From: Candidatus Mediterraneibacter guildfordensis
Lineage (GTDB): Bacteria > Bacillota > Clostridia > Lachnospirales > Lachnospiraceae
Assembly: GCA_019112735.1 (NCBI GenBank)
Contig: DXIS01000029.1
Span: 23,594-87,593 of the forward strand
Length of the DNA stretch: 64,000 nt
Direction of reading: 5' to 3'
The position numbers and the translations under genes were made by a program. Under the pieces are notes generated by a model that saw only the letters and a program-made list of their open reading frames with translations, made no database searches and was not told the DNA's origin. This document shows positions 57,921-64,000 of the stretch, in pieces. Positions within the stretch are counted from its first letter, which is position 1. Each line of letters starts with the position of its first letter.

Positions 57921-59275
57921 AGTTCATACCGCATGATTATCAGCAGTATGCCATCGAGTATATCGAAACACACGAGGTTGCCGCTGTACTGCTTGATATG
58001 GGCCTTGGCAAGACGGCCATCACGCTGACGGCCTTGTACGATCTGCTGTTCGACTACTTCGAGATCACCCGCGTCCTGGTAATCGCACCTCTCCGGGTGG
58101 CGAGGAACACCTGGCCCCAGGAGATTGAAAAGTGGGATCATCTGAAGGATATCCGTTATTCCGTGGCGGTCGGCACGGAAAAAGAACGGCTGGAGGCGTT
58201 CCGCAGGGATGCAGATATCTACATCATCAACCGGGAGAATGTCCAGTGGATGGTGGAAAATGTCCCCTTTGAATTTGACGCCATCGTGGTGGACGAGCTT
58301 TCATCCTTCAAGAACTGGAACAGCAAGAGGTTCAAATCGCTGATGAAGGTGCGCCCCAGGGCAAAGCGGGTTATCGGCCTTACGGGCACTCCGTCCGGAA
58401 ACGGACTTATGGACCTGTTCGCTGAGTTCAAGGTGCTGGATATGGGCCAGCGGCTGGGGCGGTTTATCACCAAGTACCGCCAGGACTATTTCCGACCTGA
58501 CCGCATGAACGGGCAGGTGGTGTATTCCTATAAGCCTCTGCCGGGAGCGGAGAAACGGCTCTATGACAAAATTTCCGATATTACCATTTCCATGAAAGCC
58601 GCCGACCAACTTAAGATGCCGGAACTTGTAAGCAGCGAGTACCGGGTGTATATGGAGGAGCCGGAACAGGCCATTTACGATGAGATGTGCGAAGATCTGA
58701 CGGCACAGCTTGATAAGGGTGAAGTCACAGCGGCCAATGCCGGCGTGCTGTCCGGCAAGCTCTCCCAGATGGCAAATGGGGCGGTCTATACGGATGCCGG
58801 GGATGTGGAGCATATCCACGACCAAAAGCTGGACGCCCTGGAAGACATCATCGAGAGCATGAACGGAAAGCCCCTTCTGGTGGCCTACTGGTACCAGCAC
58901 GACCTTGACCGCATCGAGGAGCGGCTGCGGATGAAGAAGATCGGATTTGCAAGGCTGGATTCTGACGCCAGCATCGCAAAGTGGAACCGGGGCGAACTCC
59001 CGGTGGCGCTGATCCATCCCGCTTCTGCCGGCCACGGGCTGAATCTCCAGAGCGGCGGTTCTGCCCTCTGCTGGTTTGGCCTGACATGGAGCCTGGAACT
59101 GTACCAGCAGACGGTGGCGCGGCTTTACCGGCAGGGGCAGGCGTCCCAGACTGTGGTCGTGCAGCACATCATCACGGACGGCACCATTGATGAGCGCATT
59201 CTGAAGGCTCTGCAATACAAAGACAGGACACAGTCGGCGCTGATCGATGCGGTCCGGGCAAACCTTAGAAAATGA
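57917..59275 (+). CDS. SNF2-family DNA helicase/translocase of phage type
   Basis: A 452-aa superfamily 2 ATPase. Motif I LDMGLGKTAI, motif II VVDELSS (Asp-Glu-Leu-Ser in place of DEAH), motif III GLTGTPSGNG, and C-terminal motifs V/VI with HGLNLQSGGS and QTVARLYRQGQ. It lacks extra domains. Translationally coupled to the VRR-NUC gene, so the two likely act as a helicase-nuclease in recombination or replication. Confidence 0.92.
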   Translation: MKFIPHDYQQYAIEYIETHEVAAVLLDMGLGKTAITLTALYDLLFDYFEITRVLVIAPLRVARNTWPQEIEKWDHLKDIRYSVAVGTEKERLEAFRRDADIYIINRENVQWMVENVPFEFDAIVVDELSSFKNWNSKRFKSLMKVRPRAKRVIGLTGTPSGNGLMDLFAEFKVLDMGQRLGRFITKYRQDYFRPDRMNGQVVYSYKPLPGAEKRLYDKISDITISMKAADQLKMPELVSSEYRVYMEEPEQAIYDEMCEDLTAQLDKGEVTAANAGVLSGKLSQMANGAVYTDAGDVEHIHDQKLDALEDIIESMNGKPLLVAYWYQHDLDRIEERLRMKKIGFARLDSDASIAKWNRGELPVALIHPASAGHGLNLQSGGSALCWFGLTWSLELYQQTVARLYRQGQASQTVVVQHIITDGTIDERILKALQYKDRTQSALIDAVRANLRK

Positions 59276-59329
59276 GAGTCAATCAAGGCAAATCCGAGGG
59301 AAACAATTTCTTTTTCGGAGGTAGTGCCT

Positions 59330-59755
59330 ATGAACAAGCAGCAGACGGAAACAAAGGAGTACCTTTCCCAGGCGTTCCGCATTGACCAGCGGATACAGAG
59401 CAAGATGAAGCAGGTGGCGTCACTGAATGACCTTGCCACACGGGCGACTGCGACCTATTCGGATATGCCCGGAAGTGAGACGAGGAACCTCCACCGTATG
59501 GAGGACGCCATCCTTTCCATCATTGAACTGGAAGCTGAAATCAATGGGGACATCTGCAAACTGGTGCAGACGAAAAAAGACATCGTCCATAAGATCAAGG
59601 CTGTCCAGAACACGGAGTACCAGACTCTTCTGGAACTGCGGTATCTGTGTTTCAAATCCTGGGAGCAGATCGCCGTGGACATGGGTTATGAGCTTCGGTG
59701 GCTGTATCGTCTCCACCACAGGGCGTTGGACGCCGTTTCCGAAATAAGCCACTAA
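59330..59755 (+). CDS. DUF1492/ArpU-like phage late transcription regulator
   Basis: A 141-aa helical protein with a sigma region 4-like C-terminus: EYQTLLELRYLCFKSWEQIA and GYELRWLYRLHHRALDAV. It matches DUF1492/ArpU-type regulators that switch on phage late genes before the terminase. The ATG at 59330 follows GGAGGT by about 7 bases; a GTG at 59324 is too close to that site. Confidence 0.82.
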   Translation: MNKQQTETKEYLSQAFRIDQRIQSKMKQVASLNDLATRATATYSDMPGSETRNLHRMEDAILSIIELEAEINGDICKLVQTKKDIVHKIKAVQNTEYQTLLELRYLCFKSWEQIAVDMGYELRWLYRLHHRALDAVSEISH

Positions 59756-59877
59756 AAGCCACTGCAATACACCTTGTCCCTGTGATATAGTTAGAATCAG
59801 AAAAACAGGACAAGGAACGAGCCTTGCGGGAGCAATCCTGCAGGGCTTTCCTTTTGCCCGGAAAGCGAGGTGAGCCG

Positions 59878-60246
59878 ATGCCAAGGAAACCAAAACGACC
59901 GTGTTCCTACCCCGGCTGTCCCAAGCTGACGGATGGCAGGTTCTGTGAGGAACATCAAAAAATAGAGAACCAACGATATGAGAAGTACAGCCGCGACCCG
60001 GCAGCCAAACGAAAATATGGACGTGCGTGGAAACGCATCCGTGACCGTTATATGAATGCACACCCGCTTTGTGAAAAGTGTTTTGAGGAAGGACGTTTTA
60101 TTAAGGCGGAGCAGGTGCATCACATCAAGCCTCTGGCAGAGGGCGGAGATCACAGCGAGGAGAACCTGATGGCATTATGTTCTTCGTGCCACGCAAAGAT
60201 CCATGCAGAGCGTGGTGATAGGTGGCATAAAAAAAATCACGGATAG
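59878..60246 (+). CDS. Phage HNH endonuclease next to terminase
   Basis: A 122-aa nuclease with zinc cysteines (CSYPGCPKL, CEKC, CSSC) and HNH core VHHIKPLAEGGDHSEENLMALC followed by CHAKIH, partly quoted. HNH proteins in this position assist terminase in cutting concatemers. GAGGTGA precedes the ATG at 59878; an earlier codon at 59824 has no good site. The 3' end overlaps a leftward terminator. Confidence 0.92.
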   Translation: MPRKPKRPCSYPGCPKLTDGRFCEEHQKIENQRYEKYSRDPAAKRKYGRAWKRIRDRYMNAHPLCEKCFEEGRFIKAEQVHHIKPLAEGGDHSEENLMALCSSCHAKIHAERGDRWHKKNHG

Positions 60247-60355
60247 ACCGTGATGCCTTTAGGCGGGTAAGCCAGTCGAAGAGAAGAGGAATAGCGGTCA
60301 ACTTTGTGACTACAAGTATAACAAAAGATGTAATAGTTGCGATATCTGCTACCAT
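60125..60355 (-). CDS. Candidate small membrane peptide antisense to the HNH gene end
   Basis: AAGGAGGTG lies 6 bases before an ATG at 60355 on the minus strand. The product starts MVADIATITSFVILVVTKLT, one hydrophobic helix followed by a basic segment. The frame runs to 60125 inside the HNH gene, but a terminator at 60231-60255 would end the transcript before that stop codon. So it is either a peptide with a non-stop end, a small antisense RNA, or not expressed. Low confidence. Confidence 0.3.
   Translation of the reverse strand: MVADIATITSFVILVVTKLTAIPLLFDWLTRLKASRSIRDFFYATYHHALHGSLRGTKNIMPSGSPRCDLRPLPEA
60231..60255 (-). terminator. Leftward terminator at the 3' end of the HNH gene
   Basis: Minus strand ATCACGG/CCGTGAT with a 5-base loop followed by a T-run (A-run at 60231-60237 on the plus strand). 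It implies a leftward transcript from the 60256-60636 spacer. Confidence 0.6.
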
Positions 60356-60636
60356 AGGCAGCACCTCCTTCAGAAATAGTGACAATGGTCCCATGTGCTG
60401 CCACTACTCCTCCACAGGCATCTTCGCTTGTCAAGACTTACCACTGGGACAAGGCAAGTATATCATTATTGAATCTATAAATCAATGTAAAGCGAATCCA
60501 GGGGCGGTCAAAATCTCTACGGCTCTGCCCTATGGGAACGGGCGCGGGGTCGCGCGTATGAAAAAAGCGTTTTCAAAAGGGTAATTAAGGGCAGCCGGCT
60601 GCGGCTGCTATATTTTTGCGGAAAAGGGGTGAGAAA
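60256..60636. other. Spacer between HNH nuclease and terminase
   Basis: No confident rightward gene. It contains the start of the candidate leftward peptide (60355) and ends with the terminase ribosome binding site. It is the usual place of a cos/pac site in such phages; no specific site was identified. Confidence 0.4.
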
Positions 60637-61185
60637 ATGCCGACAAAATCCAACAACACAGGCGGGCGCGGCGGTGCGAGACCCGGTGCGGGAAGAAAAA
60701 AGTCTGCGGTCAAGGAAAAAGCCGAGAATGGCAATCCGGGCGGACGCAGGCTGGAAGTGCTGGACATTCCCGAAGTCGAGGGTGTCGATATGCCAAAGCC
60801 CCATGAGTTTCTCTCTGCCGAGCAGCGTGACGGGAGTACGCTCCAGGCAGAGGAGATATACACGGAAACCTGGGAGTGGTTAAAGAAGGTGGGCTGCGCG
60901 GCAAAGGTGTCCCCCCAGCTTCTGGAGCGGTATGCCATGTGCAGCGCCCGGTGGATTCAGTGCGAGGAGATGACCAACCGCATGGGCTTCCTCTCTAAGC
61001 ACCCGACCACCCAGAAGCCAATCCCGTCTCCGTTTATTAACATTGGCATCAACTATATGAACCAGGCGGTGCGGCTCTGGAACGAGATTTTCCAAATCGT
61101 GAAAGAAAACTGCAGCACCGATTACGGGGAGGTTTCTCCCCAGGACGATCTGATGGAGCGTCTGCTCCGCGCAAGGAAGGGGTGA
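60637..61185 (+). CDS. Phage terminase small subunit, P27 family
   Basis: A 182-aa DNA-binding packaging protein. The Gly/Arg/Lys-rich start GGRGGARPGAGRKKS and NPGGRRLEVLD are typical of the P27 family, followed by the helical core (TWEWLKKVGCAAKVSPQLLE). Start at 60637 follows AAGGGGTGAG. The large subunit is not within the window and probably follows the methyltransferases. The stop overlaps the next gene by 4 bases. Confidence 0.88.
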   Translation: MPTKSNNTGGRGGARPGAGRKKSAVKEKAENGNPGGRRLEVLDIPEVEGVDMPKPHEFLSAEQRDGSTLQAEEIYTETWEWLKKVGCAAKVSPQLLERYAMCSARWIQCEEMTNRMGFLSKHPTTQKPIPSPFINIGINYMNQAVRLWNEIFQIVKENCSTDYGEVSPQDDLMERLLRARKG

Positions 61186-61976
61186 AACCTGTGTTTGAAA
61201 AAGTAAATCCGTGCCACCCGGATAAGGTGGCGGACCGTATCGCCGGCGCTCTGGTGGATGCGGCGTATAGGAAAGAGGAAAATCCCAGGATCGCTGTGGA
61301 AGTCCTCATCGGCCACGGCGTCTGCCACATCATTGCGGAGAGTTCGGTACACATCCCGCCGGATGAAGTGGACGCTGTCGTGAAGCGTATCGCTGGGGAT
61401 CTCTATACAGATTATGTGGAAGTGCCGCAGGACGGGAACCTCGCCGGTAACCAGGCGGAAGGAATCCGCTGCGGCGACAACGGCGTTTTCAAAGGGGTGC
61501 CGGTCACGGAGGAGCAGAAAGCACTCTGTGAAATCGCGAAAAGTGTGTATCACACTTACCCTTCGGATGGGAAGTACATCATTGACGAGGCAAGGCTGAT
61601 CCTTTGCCAGAGCAATGCGCCCACAGAGGAACTGCAAAAGCTGTATCCTACCGCCGAGGTCAATCCCCTGGGCGACTGGACAGGCGGCACGGATGTGGAC
61701 TCCGGTGCGACCAATCGTAAGCTCGGCTCAGATATGGCCGATTCCGTGACGGGCGGCGGGCTTCATGGGAAAGACCTCTCCAAAGCGGATGTGTCTGTAA
61801 ACATCTACACATGGCTGAAGGCGCAGGAAACCGGAAGAACGGTAGAACTGTGCTGCGCCATCGGGGACGATACAGTGGACGGTGTTCCCTATCGTGAGAT
61901 CGTTGAAACCGCCCGGAAATACATCCAGGGGCTTGGCGGTTTTGAGAAATTTGCGGAATGGGGGCTGGTGCGATGA
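61182..61976 (+). CDS. Phage-type S-adenosylmethionine synthetase (short MetK, GTG start)
   Basis: A 264-aa protein, clearly shorter than bacterial MetK (about 395 aa). Recognisable MetK parts: CHPDKVADRIAGALVDA (HPDK ATP site), CGDNGVFKGVP in place of GAGDQG, and TGGGLHGKDLSKADVSVN matching the GGGAFSGKDPTKVDRS loop. Central segments of the second domain are missing. It may make SAM for the two methyltransferase genes directly downstream. The GTG at 61182 overlaps the terminase stop and the end overlaps the next ATG by 4 bases. Confidence 0.88.
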   Translation: MKPVFEKVNPCHPDKVADRIAGALVDAAYRKEENPRIAVEVLIGHGVCHIIAESSVHIPPDEVDAVVKRIAGDLYTDYVEVPQDGNLAGNQAEGIRCGDNGVFKGVPVTEEQKALCEIAKSVYHTYPSDGKYIIDEARLILCQSNAPTEELQKLYPTAEVNPLGDWTGGTDVDSGATNRKLGSDMADSVTGGGLHGKDLSKADVSVNIYTWLKAQETGRTVELCCAIGDDTVDGVPYREIVETARKYIQGLGGFEKFAEWGLVR

Positions 61977-63232
61977 AGACTACAACGGAAATGCAGCTTG
62001 TGCCCATTGCCAAGCTGGTGCCCTATGTGAACAACGCCCGCACCCACTCCCCGGAGCAGATCACGAAGCTCCGCTCATCCCTCCGGGAGTTCGGATTTAT
62101 CAATCCCGTCATCATCGACCGGGATTTCAATGTGATCGCCGGCCACGGCAGAATCCTGGCGGCAAAGGAGGAAGGCATCACAGAAGTTCCTTGTGTATTT
62201 GCCGACCATCTCACCGAGGCGCAGAAGAAAGCTTATATCATTGCGGACAACCGCATGGCGATGGACGCCGGATGGGATGAGGAACTTCTGCGGGTGGAGA
62301 TCGAGTCTCTGCAGGGCATGGACTTTGACCCGCTGCTTACCGGATTTGATGAGAAGGAACTGGCCGACCTGTTTGCGGATGATTCTGGCAGCGAAGCCAG
62401 GGATGATGATTTCAATCTGACCGCTGCATTGGAAAAAGCCTCCTTTGTGGAGCGGGGCGATGTCTGGACAGTGGGCCGGCACCGCCTTGTGTGCGGGGAC
62501 GCCACCTCCGCTGAGGATGTGACCCTGCTCATGGCTGGCAGGAAGGCCAACCTTATTGTGACGGATCCGCCCTATGGCGTCTCTTTCAAAAGTTCCAGTG
62601 GCCTGACCATTCAGAACGACTCCATGAAAGACGAGGAGTTTTATAACTTCCTCCTCTCTGCTTTTAAGTGCATGGCGGAGCATCTGGAGAAAGGCGGTGT
62701 GGCCTATGTGTTCCATGCGGATACCGAGGGGCTGAACTTCCGGAAAGCGTTCATTGACGCCGGGTTCCATCTGGCGGGCGTGTGTATCTGGGTAAAGAAC
62801 TCCCTGGTGCTGGGACGCTCTGACTACCAGTGGCAGCATGAGCCGGTACTGTATGGATTCCTGCAGAACGGGAAGCACCCCTGGTACTCCGACCGCAAGC
62901 AGACCACCATTTGGAACTACGATAAACCGAAGCGCAGCGCCAACCACCCGACTTCCAAGCCCCTGGATCTGCTGGGGTACCCTATCGGGAACTCCACCCA
63001 GGAGAACGCTGTGGTGATCGACACTTTTGGCGGCAGCGGCTCCACCATGATGGCCTGCGAGCAGATGAACCGAGTGTGCTGCATGTTGGAACTGGATGAG
63101 AAATATGCTTCGGTCATCCTCCGCAGGGCCGTGGAGAACGGCATCCCGCCGGAGGATATTTTTGTGGAGAGAAACGGAGAAAAGATGATGTACTCCGACC
63201 TTGTAAAAGAGGTGGAGGTACCAGATGAATAA
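61973..63232 (+). CDS. ParB/sulfiredoxin-like domain fused to DNA methyltransferase (N6-A/N4-C type)
   Basis: A 419-aa phage enzyme. The N-terminal 150 residues are ParB-like nuclease/CTPase-related (VPIAKLVPYVNNARTHS, GHGRILAAKEEG, ADNRMAMDAGW). The C-terminal part is an amino-methyltransferase with TDPPYG as catalytic motif IV, NHPTSKPLDLLGYPI and SAM motif FGGSGSTMMAC, in beta-class order (IV before I). Probably modifies phage DNA against host restriction. The ATG at 61973 overlaps the preceding TGA (ATGA). Confidence 0.92.
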   Translation: MKTTTEMQLVPIAKLVPYVNNARTHSPEQITKLRSSLREFGFINPVIIDRDFNVIAGHGRILAAKEEGITEVPCVFADHLTEAQKKAYIIADNRMAMDAGWDEELLRVEIESLQGMDFDPLLTGFDEKELADLFADDSGSEARDDDFNLTAALEKASFVERGDVWTVGRHRLVCGDATSAEDVTLLMAGRKANLIVTDPPYGVSFKSSSGLTIQNDSMKDEEFYNFLLSAFKCMAEHLEKGGVAYVFHADTEGLNFRKAFIDAGFHLAGVCIWVKNSLVLGRSDYQWQHEPVLYGFLQNGKHPWYSDRKQTTIWNYDKPKRSANHPTSKPLDLLGYPIGNSTQENAVVIDTFGGSGSTMMACEQMNRVCCMLELDEKYASVILRRAVENGIPPEDIFVERNGEKMMYSDLVKEVEVPDE

Positions 63233-64000
63233 ATTGACCCTCGGCAGCCTGTTTGATGGCTCCGGCGGATTCCCATTGGGCGGCCTGCTCTGTGGCATTA
63301 CCCCGGTGTGGGCTTCAGAGATCGAGCCGTTCCCTATCCGGGTGACCACAAAACGGCTGCCGTTTATGAAGCATTACGGCGATGTCTCCCGGATGGACGG
63401 TGGGAAAATTGAGCCGGTGGATGTCATCACCTTCGGCTCGCCCTGCCAGGACATGAGCATTGCCGGGAAAAGAGCCGGGCTTGACGGCTCACGGAGTAAC
63501 CTCTTTTATGAGGCAATGCGGATTGTAAAAGAAATGAGGTGTGCAACCGATGGAAAATATCCAAGGTACATCGTCTGGGAGAATGTCCCCGGCGCGTTCA
63601 GTTCCAACAAGGGCGCGGACTTCCAGTCCGTCCTCGAAAAAATCTGCTCGGTCAAAGGATACGAAATTCATACTCCTCGACCTGAGAGATGGGCAAACGC
63701 CGGGGAAATCGTGGCGGACGATTTCAGTCTCGCATGGCGGGTATTTGATGCGCAGTACTGGGGAGTCCCCCAGCGCAGAAAACGTATCTACCTTGTCGCA
63801 GATTTTGCAGGCGGGAGTGCCGGAAAAATACTATTTGAGTCCGAAGGCGTGTCTGGGTATACTCCGCAGGGCTTCCGCCCGTGGCAAGGAGCTGCCGGAG
63901 CTTTTAAGGAAGGCGCTGGAGCGTCAGGCTGCGTCTGCTTAAACGACCAGGGCGGCAGTCGCATGGATGTGACGGAGGATGTTGCGGCAACGCTCCGGGC
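63225..64000 (+). CDS. Phage DNA (cytosine-5-)-methyltransferase, 3' partial
   Basis: A C5 methylase running off the window; 258 codons visible. Motif I LGSLFDGSGGFPLGGL, motif IV TFGSPCQDMSIAGKR with catalytic Cys, motif VI VWENVPGAF and motif VIII PQRRKRIYLVADF. The frame stays open to base 64000, so it is not frameshifted. It starts 8 bases before the end of the ParB-methyltransferase gene. An overlapping frame at 63550-63942 looks coding as well. Together with the gene upstream it forms a two-methylase defence-evasion set. Confidence 0.92.
   Translation, partial: MNKLTLGSLFDGSGGFPLGGLLCGITPVWASEIEPFPIRVTTKRLPFMKHYGDVSRMDGGKIEPVDVITFGSPCQDMSIAGKRAGLDGSRSNLFYEAMRIVKEMRCATDGKYPRYIVWENVPGAFSSNKGADFQSVLEKICSVKGYEIHTPRPERWANAGEIVADDFSLAWRVFDAQYWGVPQRRKRIYLVADFAGGSAGKILFESEGVSGYTPQGFRPWQGAAGAFKEGAGASGCVCLNDQGGSRMDVTEDVAATLR
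63550..63942 (+). CDS. Candidate overprinted phage gene inside the C5 methyltransferase
   Basis: A 130-aa product read in another frame within the methylase. GAGGTG (63536-63541) lies 8 bases before the ATG. The N-terminal half is Ser/Arg-rich, as expected for a frame shaped by another gene; the C-terminal half is folded-looking: LSQILQAGVPEKYYLSPKAC followed by an Arg/Lys-rich helix (GILRRASARGKELPELL). I recall similar tail sequences (YYLSPKACxGILRRAxxRGKxLP) as short hypothetical proteins in gut phages. Both frames appear conserved, which would make this a true overlapping gene. Function unknown. Confidence 0.55.
   Translation: MENIQGTSSGRMSPARSVPTRARTSSPSSKKSARSKDTKFILLDLRDGQTPGKSWRTISVSHGGYLMRSTGESPSAENVSTLSQILQAGVPEKYYLSPKACLGILRRASARGKELPELLRKALERQAASA

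Noticed and set aside
63225..64000. Frameshifted methyltransferase explaining the second frame
   Set aside because: The methylase frame stays open to the window end with motif VIII and later sequence in the same frame, so no shift is needed.

Overview
The window looks like chromosome of a Gram-positive, strictly anaerobic gut clostridium, most likely Lachnospiraceae. The grounds are strong AAGGAGG-type ribosome binding sites, the Firmicutes gene order gdpP-rplI-dnaB, a class B sortase, MutS2, YhaM, a clostridial 2[4Fe-4S] ferredoxin and several clostridial DUF families (DUF951, DUF3842, DUF134). This is a family-level guess from gene content; no rRNA or tRNA gene was recognised.

Positions 1-38.3 kb are host backbone. 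From the left: the end of an Hsp20 gene; a YczE-type membrane protein and a MATE exporter; a leftward NCS1 permease-hydantoinase operon with a likely operator; a second MATE exporter; an Rpn-type nuclease with a metallophosphatase relative that has lost a metal-binding motif; a LUD protein; sortase B; DUF951 and DUF3842. A large rightward cluster follows, larE-larB-larC plus a five-gene Nik/Opp-type ABC importer. It should make the nickel-pincer nucleotide cofactor and import its nickel, but larA is not in the window. A candidate transcription attenuator precedes larE. Next are rpsF-ssb-rpsR, a DUF134 regulator with a CoA-disulfide-reductase/rhodanese/sirohaem-type ferredoxin fusion, a REP-like palindrome, gdpP-rplI-dnaB, a MerR regulator, a ferredoxin, a solute-binding lipoprotein facing a two-component system, mutS2, an HtrA-like protein without its catalytic triad, yhaM and rlmD.

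Right after rlmD, whose 3' end is a known ICE insertion hotspot in Firmicutes, composition turns AT-rich (about 38.3-46.7 kb). This island carries an XRE regulator, a C5 cytosine methylase, an Eco29kI-family GIY-YIG restriction enzyme (family specificity CCGCGG) and a 621-aa ImmA/IrrE-type metallopeptidase with a C-terminal helix-turn-helix. Nine small, mostly ligand-binding or uncharacterised genes follow in the same direction.

From about 47 kb to the end is a prophage or phage-derived element. It has a sigma-like gene; a leftward replication block (PolA, an HNH homing-type gene, DUF2815 SSB, DUF2800 nuclease); a PadR/DUF1700 module flanked by inverted repeats; then a rightward block with DUF4406, P4-type primase-helicase, VRR-NUC, SNF2 helicase, late-regulator-like protein, HNH nuclease, small terminase, a short SAM synthetase, a ParB-methyltransferase fusion and a C5 methyltransferase that runs off the end. 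A second reading frame inside this last gene has its own ribosome binding site and looks like an overprinted gene. Integrase, capsid and tail genes are not in the window.
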